DNA of 64,000 bases from Enemella dayhoffiae. GTDB lineage: Bacteria > Actinomycetota > Actinomycetes > Propionibacteriales > Propionibacteriaceae. The translations under genes and the position numbers were made by a program. The stretch spans positions 107,734 through 171,733 of the forward strand of contig NZ_NMVQ01000044.1 in the NCBI RefSeq assembly GCF_002250625.1, in the 5' to 3' direction. Position 1 is the stretch's first letter; each line of letters opens with the position of its first letter. Below the pieces are notes generated by a model that did no database searches, was not told the DNA's origin, and was given only the letters and a program-made list of their open reading frames with translations. This document shows, in pieces, positions 1 through 8,278 of this stretch.

Positions 1-5
1 GGGCG

Positions 6-75
6 ATCCAGCGAACCGGTTGACCACTGACCTGACCCTCCAGGGGTAGGGGAGTGGCGAGTGGGTTCGCTGGAT
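6..75. repeat. Inverted repeat downstream of the first gene
   Basis: A perfect 12-bp inverted repeat, ATCCAGCGAACC (6-17) and its complement (64-75), is separated by 46 bases. It lies just past the stop codon of the minus-strand hydrolase gene that ends at 88, so it may act as a transcription end structure. The long loop and lack of a T-run make this uncertain. Confidence 0.4.
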
Positions 76-87
76 GGTGATTGCGGC

Positions 88-1113
88 TCAGAAGAGGGCG
101 GCGACCTCGGCGGGGTCGACGTCGGCCAGCGACCGGTGGCGCCACTGCGGGGTGTCGCCGCGGTCGACGAGCTGGCAGCGTACGCCCTCCAGGAAGTCGG
201 GGTCGGTGGCGAAGTGCCGGCTCAGCCGGAGGTCCTGGGCGAGCACCTCGGACAGGGACAACTCGGCCGCCCGGCGCAGCGCGGCCAGGGTGAGCGACAC
301 CGCGAACGGGGAACGCGCGGTGATGTCCTCGGCGGCCCGGCGCGCGCCCTCGTCGTCGTGATCGCCGAGTCGCCGCACGATCGCCTGGGCGTCGTCCCCG
401 ACGAAGCACTCGGCGATCCAGCCCGCCCCGAACAGCTCCGGTTCGGGAGCGGCCGGCGCCGCCGCCACCACACCGCCCGCGGCGGTCGCGGCCAGGTGGG
501 GCTGAATGTCCGCCTCGGCAATCAGGTGGTCCGCCAGCCCGGCGGCCAGCGCGTCACCCGCACCGATCGTGCGACCGGTCAGCGCCAGGAAGGTGCCGAA
601 CTCCCCGGGCATCCGCGACAGCAGGTGCAGCATGCCCACGTCGGGGAAGAAGCCGATGATGGTCTCGGGCATGGCCAGCTTGCTGCGAGGAGTGACCAGG
701 CGGATCGACCCGTGGGCGGAGATGCCCAGTCCGCCGCCCATGCAGACCCCGTCCATCACCGCCAGATAGGGCTTCGGATAGTCGGCGACCAGCTGGTTCA
801 TCTCATATTCGGTCTCCCAGAACTCAGCCGGGGCCGGGCTCTTCGGATCGGCCACCACGGCCTGGCGCAGCGACTTCACATCCCCGCCGGCGCACAGCCC
901 ACGCTCCCCGGCGCCCTCGACGGTGACCGTCTTGATCGCCGGGTCGTCGGCCCACAGCCGCAGTTGCTCCAGGATCGCCCGGCACATCTCGGCGTTCAGC
1001 GAGTTGATCGCCTTCGGCCGGTTGAGCAGGATCCGCCCCAGGTTGCCGTCGTGGGCGAACAGCACCTGGTCGGTGCCGGTGCGTCCCGGCGCGTAGTCGA
1101 TCTCGTGCTCCAT
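88..1113 (-). CDS. 3-hydroxyisobutyryl-CoA hydrolase (enoyl-CoA hydratase superfamily)
   Basis: The 341-residue product belongs to the ECH_2 branch of the crotonase fold, which hydrolyses 3-hydroxyisobutyryl-CoA in valine breakdown in the cytoplasm. The oxyanion-hole motif GLCAGGD is at residues 72-78 and MGGGLG at 125-130. Glu150 in AMPE and Asp158 in FFPDVG have the 8-residue spacing typical of HIBCH hydrolases rather than hydratases. I chose the ATG at 1113 because GGGGAG lies 4 bases upstream and the family N-terminus fits there, although the frame stays open further upstream. Substrate specificity within the family cannot be proved from sequence. It stands alone on the minus strand, divergent from the P-loop gene at 1290. 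Confidence 0.85.
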   Translation of the reverse strand: MEHEIDYAPGRTGTDQVLFAHDGNLGRILLNRPKAINSLNAEMCRAILEQLRLWADDPAIKTVTVEGAGERGLCAGGDVKSLRQAVVADPKSPAPAEFWETEYEMNQLVADYPKPYLAVMDGVCMGGGLGISAHGSIRLVTPRSKLAMPETIIGFFPDVGMLHLLSRMPGEFGTFLALTGRTIGAGDALAAGLADHLIAEADIQPHLAATAAGGVVAAAPAAPEPELFGAGWIAECFVGDDAQAIVRRLGDHDDEGARRAAEDITARSPFAVSLTLAALRRAAELSLSEVLAQDLRLSRHFATDPDFLEGVRCQLVDRGDTPQWRHRSLADVDPAEVAALF

Positions 1114-1289
1114 AGTCTCCCCTGGTCGGCTCTGGTCGGGCGTACGCCCCGAGTCTGCCATTCGCCGTGCCGGCTGGCTGCCTGCCCTCGTCGGATCGGG
1201 CAGGTAGGGGCAGAGTCGGGGCACGATCGGGGCAGAACCGGGGCGCGACCGCACAGGTTCAGCACAGGAGGGCGAGCAACCCTTGTGCC

Positions 1290-1876
1290 ATGGACACCCA
1301 GATCGACCTGATCGTGCTGGCGGGGATCCCGGGCGCGGGCAAGACCACCGCGCTGCAGGGCGTGGGCGGGTCGGAAGCGGTGCGGGTGCTCGACCCGGAA
1401 CCGCACCGTGACCGGTTGGCGAGAGTGCTGCCCGGCGTACGGTATCGGCATTATCGCTGGCTGGTGCACACGCTGCACCACCTGCAGGTGCTGTTCGCGA
1501 CGCTGCGTGGACCGGTTCGCGGGAGGACCCTGCTGGTGCACGATCCCGGTACCCGACGGTGGAGTCGGCGGCTACTGGCCCGGTTGGCGCAAGTCCGCGG
1601 TTGGCGTGCGGGGCTGGTCTTCGTCGACATCCCCCGCGCCGAGGCGATCGCCGGCCAGGTCGCCCGCGGACGGGTGGTCCGACCGGCCTCCTTCGACGGC
1701 CACTGGCACCGTTGGGCGGAGCTGCGTGATGCTCCGGAATTGCTGCGTGCGGAGGATGGCGGCTGGTCCTGTTCACCTCACGCGGGCAGGCGCAGCCCCT
1801 GCTGCACGCGCTGGTGGCCGATCAGTCGGCGTACTCCACCAGGACGGGGGCGTGGTCGGAAACCCTTGCCTCATAG
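1290..1876 (+). pseudogene. P-loop NTPase/kinase-like gene with an apparent frameshift
   Basis: The ATG at 1290 opens a frame with a clear Walker A near the N-terminus (AGIPGAGKTT, about residues 11-20), as in AAA_33-type small-molecule kinases and ATPases. Coding character continues to about base 1757 (APELLRAEDG). In the start frame the protein would then run antisense into xthA to 2123 with arginine-rich, unfamily-like sequence. In the -1 frame the text reads WRLVLFTSRGQAQPLLHALV and stops at 1876, which looks like the natural C-terminus. One missing base near 1757-1765 would join the two parts into a protein of about 195 residues. The function is unknown. The 3' end overlaps convergent xthA by 55 bases. 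Confidence 0.55.
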
Positions 1877-2628
1877 GATTCGTCGCGCATGGTACCCCCG
1901 TGCCGGGCGCGGGCGACCAGGCCGGGGGAGGCGAGCTGATAGTCGATCCGCCAGCCGGCGTCGTTGGCCCAGGACTGTCCGCGCCAGCTCCACCACGAAT
2001 ACGGACCCGGGCTCTCCGGGTGCAGTCGGCGTACCACGTCCACCAGTGTGCGCGGCGACAGCACCGAGCCGAACCAGGCCCGCTCCTCGGGCAGGAACCC
2101 CTCGGATTTCCTGTTGGTCTTGAAGTTCTTCAGGTCCAACTCGGTGTGGGCGATGTTGAAGTCGCCCATCACCACGAACTCCCGCCCCTGGTTGGCCGCC
2201 TGCCGACGGCTCGCCGTCAGGTGCCGGGCCAGCGAGCGCAGGAACCGCTGCTTGCGGTGGAACCGAGCCGCGGAAACTTCGTCGGCGAAGAGGGTTCCGC
2301 CCTTCGGCAGATAGAGCGAGGCGACCGTCAGCCCGGGCAGGTCCACCTCCAGATAGCGCCCCTCGGTGTCGAACTCCCGGCTGCCGAACCCGTGGCGTAC
2401 CGCCGATGGTTTCTCCCGTGACATGATCGCCACCCCGTTGCGGCCCGGCAGGGTTCCCTGGTGGTACGCCCAGTGGTAGCCGTCCCAGCACTCGGTCGGC
2501 AGCTGCTCGGCGGGGCAGCGCACCTCCTGCAGCCCCACCACGTCACAGTCGGCGGCATCGAGCCACCGACGAAATCCGCGACGCTGCGCCGCCCGGAGGC
2601 CGTTGACGTTGAAGGTGGCGATCCGCAC
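1822..2628 (-). CDS. xthA: Exodeoxyribonuclease III / AP endonuclease
   Basis: The 268-residue protein is an Mg-dependent exonuclease III of the EEP nuclease fold, which cuts abasic sites and trims 3' ends in base excision repair. Visible landmarks are ATFNVNGLR at the start, the metal ligand Glu35 in LQEVR, GRNGVAI near 63, the catalytic GDFNIAH segment mid-protein, WWSWRG, and the terminal SDHAP motif with the catalytic His. Length matches the family (about 255-270). The ATG at 2628 is 2 bases after the stop of the upstream alpha/beta hydrolase, so the two are probably co-transcribed. Confidence 0.93.
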   Translation of the reverse strand: MRIATFNVNGLRAAQRRGFRRWLDAADCDVVGLQEVRCPAEQLPTECWDGYHWAYHQGTLPGRNGVAIMSREKPSAVRHGFGSREFDTEGRYLEVDLPGLTVASLYLPKGGTLFADEVSAARFHRKQRFLRSLARHLTASRRQAANQGREFVVMGDFNIAHTELDLKNFKTNRKSEGFLPEERAWFGSVLSPRTLVDVVRRLHPESPGPYSWWSWRGQSWANDAGWRIDYQLASPGLVARARHGGTMRDESYEARVSDHAPVLVEYAD

Positions 2629-2630
2629 GT

Positions 2631-3488
2631 TCAGCCCGACACCCGGGCGACGAACTCGCTGACTGCGGCGGTGAACGCGTCGTTGTCGTCGGCCGCGGCG
2701 GTGTGCCCGGCGCCTGCGATGGTCGCCACCTCCAGGTGCGGGACCAGCTCGCGGAAGTGCTGCACCCCCTCGTCGGAGACCACGTCCGACAGCCCGCCCT
2801 GGATCAGCAGGGTGGGCACCGTGATGGAGCGGGCGATCTCGTCCAGGTTTTCCCAGGTCTTGCGCTGCAGCGCCTCGTCGGCGGCCTCAGGGTGGGCGGT
2901 CATCGCCGGGTCCCAGTGCCAGTACCAGCGGCCGTCCTCCCGCTGACGCAGGTTTTTCCGCAGCCCGTCGGTGCTCTTCGGGCGCGGACGGTGCGGCAGG
3001 TAGGCGGCGATCGCGTCGGCGGCCTGCTCCAGGCTGTCGAACCCGGCGCGGTTGCCGAACATGAACTCCCGGATCCGGTTGGTGCCGGTGGTCTCCAGCT
3101 GGACCACCACGTCGACCAGCACGAGCGCGCGGACCAGGTCGGGGCGATGCTGGGTGACCAGCAGGGAGGTCAGCCCGCCCAGGCTGGCGCCGACCAGCAC
3201 CAAGGGGCCGTCGGTGATCTGCGGGAGATAGGACAGCACGTCATCGCGGTGCGCCTCGAAGCCGTAGCGAGCGTCCGGCGACCAGTCGGAGTCGCCGTGC
3301 CCGCGCAGGTCGGCGCTCACCACGTGGCGTCCGGCGGCTGCCAGCTCGGCCCCGGCCGACTTCCAGGAGTGCCGGGTCTGGCCGCCGCCGTGCAGCAGCA
3401 GCACCGCCTGGTGCTCCCGGTCACCCCACTCGTCGGCGGCGATGGTCAGTCCGTCGGCGCCGCTGAGGCGTACCTGTCGCGAAGTCAC
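2631..3488 (-). CDS. Alpha/beta hydrolase
   Basis: The 285-residue protein has the alpha/beta hydrolase fold: oxyanion HGGG at 33-36, LRGHGDS at 61-67, nucleophile Ser102 in GASLGG, an acid in the QGGLSDVV segment, and a C-terminal His in GAGHTA. These form a complete catalytic triad, unlike the hydrolase at 51210. No signal peptide is seen, so it should be cytoplasmic. The substrate is unknown (esterase, epoxide hydrolase or C-C hydrolase-like). GTG at 3488 is the start that gives the usual short N-terminus. It is upstream of and nearly abuts xthA. Confidence 0.8.
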   Translation of the reverse strand: MTSRQVRLSGADGLTIAADEWGDREHQAVLLLHGGGQTRHSWKSAGAELAAAGRHVVSADLRGHGDSDWSPDARYGFEAHRDDVLSYLPQITDGPLVLVGASLGGLTSLLVTQHRPDLVRALVLVDVVVQLETTGTNRIREFMFGNRAGFDSLEQAADAIAAYLPHRPRPKSTDGLRKNLRQREDGRWYWHWDPAMTAHPEAADEALQRKTWENLDEIARSITVPTLLIQGGLSDVVSDEGVQHFRELVPHLEVATIAGAGHTAAADDNDAFTAAVSEFVARVSG

Positions 3489-3559
3489 CGGGTCACGATA
3501 GCGACCGGCGGCGCGGGCGCCCAGGGGTCCCAGCCAGCCGTCCGGCGTGGGGGCGTGCG

Positions 3560-4051
3560 TCAGCGGTAGTTGACGAACTGCACGGCGAAGTCATAGTCGG
3601 CCTCGCGGATCATCCGCTGGACCTCCTGCAGGTCGTCACGCTTCTTGCCGCTGACCCGCAACTCGTCGCCCTGCACCTGGCACTTGACACCCTTGGGGCC
3701 CTCGTCGCGGACCAGCTTGGCGATCTTCTTGGCGTTCTCGGTGGTGATCCCCTCGCTGGTGGAGGCGGTCATCTTCCACAGCTTTCCCGACACCCGGGGG
3801 TCGCCGGCCGTGACCGCCTTCAGCGAGACTCCGCGCTTGACCAGCTTGGACTGGAAGACGTCCCAGATCGCCTTCACCTTCTCCTCCGAGGAGGATTCCA
3901 TCGCGATGTCCTCACCGGACCACTCGATCGTGGAGTCGGTGTTCTTGAAGTCGAAGCGCTGCCGGATCTCCTTGGCCGCCTGCCCGAGGGCGTTGTCGAC
4001 CTCCTGCCGATCCACCTTGCTCACGATGTCGAAGGAGCTCTCAGATGCCAT
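3560..4051 (-). CDS. yajQ: YajQ family cyclic-di-GMP/nucleotide-binding protein
   Basis: The 163-residue product is exactly the family length and begins [20 protein letters not shown], the conserved YajQ N-terminus, followed by RFDFKNTD and the C-terminal [18 protein letters not shown] segment. YajQ proteins have two RRM-like domains and bind nucleic acid or c-di-GMP; the role in actinobacteria is not well defined. The ATG at 4051 was chosen over an upstream open frame that runs antisense through tRNA-Tyr. It is divergent from the tRNA-Tyr gene. Confidence 0.9.
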   Translation of the reverse strand: MASESSFDIVSKVDRQEVDNALGQAAKEIRQRFDFKNTDSTIEWSGEDIAMESSSEEKVKAIWDVFQSKLVKRGVSLKAVTAGDPRVSGKLWKMTASTSEGITTENAKKIAKLVRDEGPKGVKCQVQGDELRVSGKKRDDLQEVQRMIREADYDFAVQFVNYR

Positions 4052-4142
4052 GCGGATCAGCGTATCGCCAGGGCCCGGATTCGGATTTCCCAACCCGCTG
4101 GCGGCGTTGCTAGAGTTGCTTCTCGGCCGTTTCGGCGGCCAC

Positions 4143-4224
4143 GGCAGGTTGCCCGAGCGGCCAATGGGAGCGGACTGTAAATCCGTCGGCTTTGCCTTCG
4201 CAGGTTCGAATCCTGCACCTGCCA
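4143..4224 (+). tRNA. tRNA-Tyr (GTA)
   Basis: The 82-nt cloverleaf has acceptor arms GGCAGGT (4143-4149) and ACCTGCC (4217-4223), discriminator A, anticodon GTA in CTGTAAA, a long class II variable arm and the T-loop TTCGAAT. No CCA is encoded. Confidence 0.95.
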
Positions 4225-4338
4225 CCCAGCACGGGGCGTTCGACACCGGACGCCCCGTTCGTGTTTCTCCCGCCCGGTTCGTGCCGACGGTGAAGTGCCC
4301 CCCGGCGTGCTTAACATCTGATAAGGGATGGAGGCTGG

Positions 4339-5100
4339 ATGGTGACGAGGCGTGGCTTCGGCCTGATCGGTTTGGGGGCGGTGGTCGCAGGTTTGAGCGG
4401 GTGCGGTGGTGCCGGCGACCGGGCCGAGAAGATTCGCGCCTGGCTCGCCGACCAGCCCGCGGTCGAGCGGGTCGAGAAGGTCGAGGTGCGGCGCAGGCTG
4501 GAGGCGCTGCTGACCGCCGAGTACTTCGCCACCGCGGTGCTGCGAGCCTCGGCCACGGCCGCCCAGTTGGAGCCGCTCGTCGCCGGGTGGCGGCGGCAGG
4601 TCGGCTCGTGGACGACGGCGGGGCTCACCCTGGACGGCCGGGTCGGCCTGCACCTCTACGGCGAGTTCGACGGTTCGCGGTTGACCGCGATCTGGCAGCA
4701 GTTGGTCGAGGATCGGAGGGTCACCGGGGCCAGGGTCTCGGCCCGGCATCGACTGGGCGACAACTGGCAACGCGGGATGGTCGAGGTCACCGGAGCTGGG
4801 TTCGAGGTGTACGCGGCCCTGATCGCGCCCGGATCCGGCGTGCTCGACCACGGCTACAACCTGCGGCTCAACGCGCCCCGGGTCGGACTCGAGGTCCGCG
4901 ACGCCGCCGAATTGGCCCGGGCCAGCCGCGCCGGGGTGGCGGCCGTGCTCGCAATCGCCCCGCAGATCACCCTCTCCGGGCTGCTCCAGGAGGGGGCGAG
5001 CTGGCTCGAGATCCGCCGGGCCGGGGACCGGTCGGAGGAGGTCGCCCGGGTGTGGCAGCAGGCGGGCGGCCCGGCAACGGTCCGGCTGCGTTTCCCCTGA
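4339..5100 (+). CDS. Putative lipoprotein of unknown function
   Basis: The 253-residue protein starts with a short basic stretch (VTRRG), a hydrophobic segment and the lipobox LSGC with Cys22, so it should be lipid-anchored on the outer face of the membrane. The rest is soluble, rich in Arg, Glu and Ala, and matches no family I recognise; segments LHLYGEFDG and [17 protein letters not shown] look like a mixed alpha/beta fold. A good ribosome site (GGAGG) precedes the ATG at 4339. It follows tRNA-Tyr on the same strand and stands alone. Confidence 0.7.
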   Translation: MVTRRGFGLIGLGAVVAGLSGCGGAGDRAEKIRAWLADQPAVERVEKVEVRRRLEALLTAEYFATAVLRASATAAQLEPLVAGWRRQVGSWTTAGLTLDGRVGLHLYGEFDGSRLTAIWQQLVEDRRVTGARVSARHRLGDNWQRGMVEVTGAGFEVYAALIAPGSGVLDHGYNLRLNAPRVGLEVRDAAELARASRAGVAAVLAIAPQITLSGLLQEGASWLEIRRAGDRSEEVARVWQQAGGPATVRLRFP

Positions 5101-5280
5101 GCGCCGTCCGGGCGGGTCTTGTCCAACGCCACCGGTTCACGGCAGACTACGAATCGTCCGATTCTGCATAACAGATCGCCGGGTTCCACCCACCCCGAAG
5201 GGGTCGTCAAGTCCAGGTCTCAGGTCAAGCAGACCGCGATCCGGGCAGCCCTGCTGCCGCGAGTGGTGCCGGCCCGCGCG

Positions 5281-5747
5281 ATGACGATCGAGTTGTCCTA
5301 CTACGCCGGAGGTCTGCCGTGCGGTCAGCTGGTCCGCAACGTGACCAGCAATCCCGACGGCACCTGGTCGGACACACTCGCCCACCTCCCCGACGAAACG
5401 GCGGTGCAGGTCGTCGCAGACGACCCGGTCGACCGCCTGCCCCGAGATCACAGCACCTGGTTCGCCATGACCAGGCCGCCCCTGGGTTCGGCCACGTCTG
5501 GCAAGTTCTGCGGGCTGGGCGCTGACCGCAAGGGCTGCGGGATCCACTTCCAGAGCGGATCGGTGTATTCCTCGGTGGAGGTCACTGGCGCCTGGGGTAG
5601 GCCGGCGATGCCGTTCTTCGTGCGTGGGGTGATTCGGGATCGTTGGACGAGCCTGAGCAGTGTGGCACCAGCGGGGGTGTCACCACGTGTATGCAGCGCT
5701 ATCAAGGTGGCGTGATCACCTGGAGCTCGGACCGCGGCGCCCGCTGA
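5281..5747 (+). pseudogene. Broken LGFP-repeat (cell-wall-associated) gene remnant
   Basis: The frame from ATG 5281 contains a recognisable LGFP-type repeat (FCGLGADRKGCGIHFQSG then RGVIRDRWTSL). The frame then drifts and stops at 5715. In the neighbouring frame the next repeat continues as MQRYQGGVITWSSDRGAR and stops at 5747. The switch falls at the G5 run 5673-5677: one extra G would fuse both halves as ...VAPAGGVTTCMQRY... LGFP repeats occur in secreted, wall-bound actinobacterial proteins. No signal peptide or enzymatic domain remains upstream, so this looks like a 3' fragment that is also frameshifted. Either pseudogene decay or a sequencing indel could explain the shift; the missing 5' part points to decay. 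Confidence 0.6.
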
Positions 5748-5832
5748 GGCGTACGCTGTGGGCGTAGGAATGGGATTTGCCCGGCCCGATTCCGCGCTGT
5801 ATCTTTTTCCTTCGGCGCAGCAATGCGTGCCG

Positions 5833-5905
5833 GCCCCTATAGCTCAGTAGGCAGAGCGTCTCCATGGTAAGGAGAAGGTCAGCAGTTCGATTCTGCTTGG
5901 GGGCT
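5833..5905 (+). tRNA. tRNA-Thr (GGT)
   Basis: The 73-nt cloverleaf has acceptor GCCCCTA paired with TGGGGGC (one G-T pair), anticodon loop ATGGTAA giving GGT, T-loop TTCGATT and discriminator T. It is first in the conserved tRNA-Thr, tRNA-Met, rpmG order. Confidence 0.93.
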
Positions 5906-5934
5906 CTGAGTCACCGGGCCAGCCCGGGACCCAT

Positions 5935-6008
5935 GGCGAGGTAGCTCAGTTGGTGAGAGCGCACGACTCATAATCGTGAGGTCGCGGGTTCGAATCCCGC
6001 TCTCGCTA
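5935..6008 (+). tRNA. tRNA-Met (CAT), elongator type
   Basis: The 74-nt cloverleaf has anticodon loop CTCATAA on a CACGA/TCGTG stem. It lacks the three G-C pairs of an initiator tRNA, so it is elongator Met (an Ile tRNA with modified C34 is a less likely reading). Two acceptor pairs are G-T. It ends 56 bases before rpmG. Confidence 0.93.
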
Positions 6009-6063
6009 CACCGGTGCCGTTTGGCACATCGCCACCCGACAGACAACCGACGAGGACAGAACC

Positions 6064-6231
6064 ATGGCCAAGAGCTCTGACGTGCGGCCCAAGATCACCT
6101 TGGCCTGCACCGAGTGCAAGGAGCGCAACTACATCACCAAGAAGAACCGGCGCAACGACCCGGATCGTCTTGAGTTGAAGAAGTTCTGCCCCAAGTGCCA
6201 CTCGCACACCGCACACCGCGAGACCCGCTGA
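6064..6231 (+). CDS. rpmG: 50S ribosomal protein L33
   Basis: The short 55-residue frame begins [18 protein letters not shown] and ends [10 protein letters not shown]. It has two CxxC pairs (CTEC and CPKC), so it is the zinc-binding form of L33. It sits between tRNA-Met and the hadA-like gene as in mycobacteria and other actinobacteria. Confidence 0.95.
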   Translation: MAKSSDVRPKITLACTECKERNYITKKNRRNDPDRLELKKFCPKCHSHTAHRETR

Positions 6232-6257
6232 GCGAGTCACGCCCATCGCGAACCGGT

Positions 6258-6296
6258 CGACGCCGTCCACCTGCGGGTGGGCGGCGTCGCTGTTTC
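6258..6296 (+). terminator. Intrinsic terminator after rpmG
   Basis: A 13-bp stem (6258-6270 with 6277-6289, one wobble pair) around a 6-base loop is followed by CTGTTT. It separates rpmG from hadA. Confidence 0.65.
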
Positions 6297-6331
6297 GGTG
6301 GGCCGGGCACACGTTCGATAGGTTGACCACC

Positions 6332-6781
6332 ATGCCGATCTCCAGCGAGCACGTGGGCCGGAGCTATCCGCCCTCGGCCCCCTATCAGGTCACTGCCGGC
6401 AAGATCGCCGAATTCGCCCGCGCGCTGGGCGACGACAACCCGGCGTACGCCTCGACCGACGGCCGCACTCCGATCGCCCCACCCACCTTCGCGGTGCTGC
6501 TCGCCGGCTGGCAGGCGATCTTCGACGACGCCGAGCTCGGGCTCAGCCTGCGCCGGACCATGCACACCGAGCAGCGGTTCAGCCAGACCCGTCCGCTGCG
6601 CGCCGGTGACAAGGTGGTGGCGACGACCCGGATCAGCTCGGTCCGGAACCGGGGGCAGGTCGACATGATCACCGTCGAGTCCGCGCTGGCGAGCGTGTCC
6701 GGTGAGGAGTTGGGCACGGTCACCGCGAGCCTGTTCCACACCAGGGAGTCCGCTGCCGGGGAAGGGGAGGGCGATGACTGA
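6332..6781 (+). CDS. hadA: HadA-like (R)-hydroxyacyl dehydratase subunit (FAS1-like N-terminal MaoC domain)
   Basis: The 149-residue protein has the N-terminal MaoC-like half hot-dog fold: GRSYPPSAPYQVTAGKIAEFARALGD opening (shown in parts: SAPYQVTAGKI, FARALGDDNPAY), PPTFAVLL, and RPLRAGDKV. In mycobacteria HadA partners HadB as the FAS-II 3-hydroxyacyl dehydratase; in species without mycolic acids the role is probably general fatty acyl dehydration. ATG 6332 is chosen because it gives the standard N-terminus. Little leader or ribosome site is visible, so a near-leaderless mRNA is possible. It overlaps hadB by 8 bases, a sign of coupled translation. No hadC follows. Confidence 0.8.
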   Translation: MPISSEHVGRSYPPSAPYQVTAGKIAEFARALGDDNPAYASTDGRTPIAPPTFAVLLAGWQAIFDDAELGLSLRRTMHTEQRFSQTRPLRAGDKVVATTRISSVRNRGQVDMITVESALASVSGEELGTVTASLFHTRESAAGEGEGDD

Positions 6782-7157
6782 GCTGCCCGAACTGCGGGTA
6801 TGCCTGAGGCGTGAGCAGCTGGTTCGGTACGCCGGGGCGTCCGGTGACTTCAACCCGATCCACTATTCCGAACATCACGCTCACGCGCTGGGCCTTGATT
6901 CGGTGGTCGCGCACGGGATGCTGACCATGGGGCTGGCGATGCGCGTGGTCACCGCCTGGTGCGGTGACCCCGCGCGCGTGGTGTCGTGCCAGTTCCGGTT
7001 CTCCAGGCCGGTACCGGTGCCCGATGACGCCGAGGGTGCGGAGGTGGTGTTCACCGGTTCGGTCGCCGAAGGGGACGAGGTCGACACGGTGACGGTGACG
7101 GCGAGCTGTGGCGAGACGACGGTCGGCAAGGGCCGGGCCGAGGTACGCCGTGGGTGA
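6774..7157 (+). CDS. hadB: HadB-like MaoC (R)-hydroxyacyl dehydratase subunit
   Basis: The 127-residue hot-dog protein carries the hydratase-2 motif YAGASGDFNPIHY with the catalytic Asp and His, followed by VVAHGMLTMG, so this is the catalytic half of the HadAB dimer. Translation starts at ATG 6774 inside the hadA 3' end, 8 bases before its stop. The downstream gene is murB rather than hadC and tRNA-Trp; here 14 kb of other genes separate hadB from tRNA-Trp. Confidence 0.85.
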   Translation: MTELPELRVCLRREQLVRYAGASGDFNPIHYSEHHAHALGLDSVVAHGMLTMGLAMRVVTAWCGDPARVVSCQFRFSRPVPVPDDAEGAEVVFTGSVAEGDEVDTVTVTASCGETTVGKGRAEVRRG

Positions 7158-7159
7158 CG

Positions 7160-7222
7160 CTTCGACTCGCTCCGCTCGCTCAGGGAACGTGGGGGCGGAT
7201 ATGCGCTCAGGGAACGTGGGGG
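7160..7222. repeat. TTCGACTCGCTCCGCTCGCTCAGG repeat with a 27-bp tandem duplication
   Basis: The junction before murB contains CTTCGACTCGCTCC followed by GCTCGCTCAGG, an intergenic sequence type I recall from many actinobacterial genomes. The 18-mer GCTCAGGGAACGTGGGGG occurs at 7178-7195 and again at 7205-7222, a 27-bp offset, which keeps the murB frame. Confidence 0.6.
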
Positions 7223-8253
7223 TGCGGTTGGCGGAGCTGACCACGCTGCGGGTCGGCGGACCGGCGCGGCGGCTGGTCAACGCGACCACCGAGGACGAAC
7301 TCGTCGCGGCCGTGCGCGCGGCCGACGAGCGCGGGGAGCCGGTGCTGCTGGTCGGCGGCGGCTCCAACCTGCTGGTCGCCGATGAGGGTTTCGACGGGAC
7401 CGTGATCCGAATCGCCGGCCGCGGCGTACACGTCGACACCCAGTCCTGTTCCGGCGCCTTCGTCACCGCGGCCGCCGGGGAGAACTGGGACGACATCGTC
7501 GCCCGCGCCGTCGCCGAGGGGTGGGTGGGCGTCGAGTGCCTGTCCGGGATCCCCGGGCTGGTCGGCGCGACGCCGATCCAGAACGTCGGGGCGTACGGCC
7601 AGGAGGTCGCGCAGACGATCGCCCGGGTCCGCACCTGGGACCGGCAGCGCGGCGAACTGCACACCTTCGCCGCCGCCGACTGCGGGTTCGGGTATCGCGA
7701 CTCGCGGTTCAAGGCCGAGCCCGGCCGTTGGGTGGTGCTGTCGGTGGCGTTCCAGTTCGAGCTGGGTGAGCTGTCGGCGCCGATCCGGTACGCCGAGCTG
7801 GCGCGTCGGCTCGGGGTGGAGGCCGGCCAGCGGGTGCCGGCCGCGCACGCCCGGGAAACCGTGCTAGGGCTGCGCCGGGGCAAAGGGATGGTGCTCGACC
7901 CCGCCGATCACGACACCTGGAGCGCCGGCTCGTTCTTCACCAACCCGATCCTGGGCGCGGCCGAGGCGGCGGGGCTGCCCGAGGATGCGCCGCGGTTCCC
8001 GGCCGGCGACGGACTGGTCAAGTCCTCGGCCGCCTGGCTGATCGACCACGCCGGTTTCGGCCGCGGCTTCGGCGCCGAGGTCGGTACCGGGGCGGCGACC
8101 CTGTCCACCAAGCACACCCTGGCGCTCACCAACCGTGGCCGGGCGCGTGCCGGCGACGTGCTCGCACTGGCCCGGACGATCCAGGCCGGCGTACGCGAAC
8201 GCTTCGGTGTCACCCTCGTCCCCGAACCGGTCCTGGTCGGCTGCCAGCTCTGA
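7201..8253 (+). CDS. murB: UDP-N-acetylmuramate dehydrogenase
   Basis: The FAD-dependent enzyme reduces UDP-N-acetylenolpyruvoylglucosamine to UDP-MurNAc in peptidoglycan synthesis. The 350-residue protein shows [13 protein letters not shown] at the N-terminus, the FAD-binding GGGSNLL motif near 58, [21 protein letters not shown] mid-protein (in two overlapping parts: [18 protein letters not shown]), and [10 protein letters not shown]. Late segments SAGSFFTNP and [12 protein letters not shown] with Glu-containing C-terminus complete the type I/II catalytic set. ATG 7201 gives [13 protein letters not shown]; the GTG codons at 7213 and 7219 are possible alternatives, because the extra N-terminal residues come from the 27-bp duplication. 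Confidence 0.9.
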   Translation: MRSGNVGVRLAELTTLRVGGPARRLVNATTEDELVAAVRAADERGEPVLLVGGGSNLLVADEGFDGTVIRIAGRGVHVDTQSCSGAFVTAAAGENWDDIVARAVAEGWVGVECLSGIPGLVGATPIQNVGAYGQEVAQTIARVRTWDRQRGELHTFAAADCGFGYRDSRFKAEPGRWVVLSVAFQFELGELSAPIRYAELARRLGVEAGQRVPAAHARETVLGLRRGKGMVLDPADHDTWSAGSFFTNPILGAAEAAGLPEDAPRFPAGDGLVKSSAAWLIDHAGFGRGFGAEVGTGAATLSTKHTLALTNRGRARAGDVLALARTIQAGVRERFGVTLVPEPVLVGCQL

Positions 8254-8278
8254 AATCCCACCACCCAAGGAGAATTCC

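Noticed and set aside
1114..1776. N-terminal extension of the HIBYL-CoA hydrolase gene
   Set aside because: The frame is open upstream but the sequence is Arg/Pro-rich, overlaps the P-loop gene, and a good ribosome site lies before ATG 1113.
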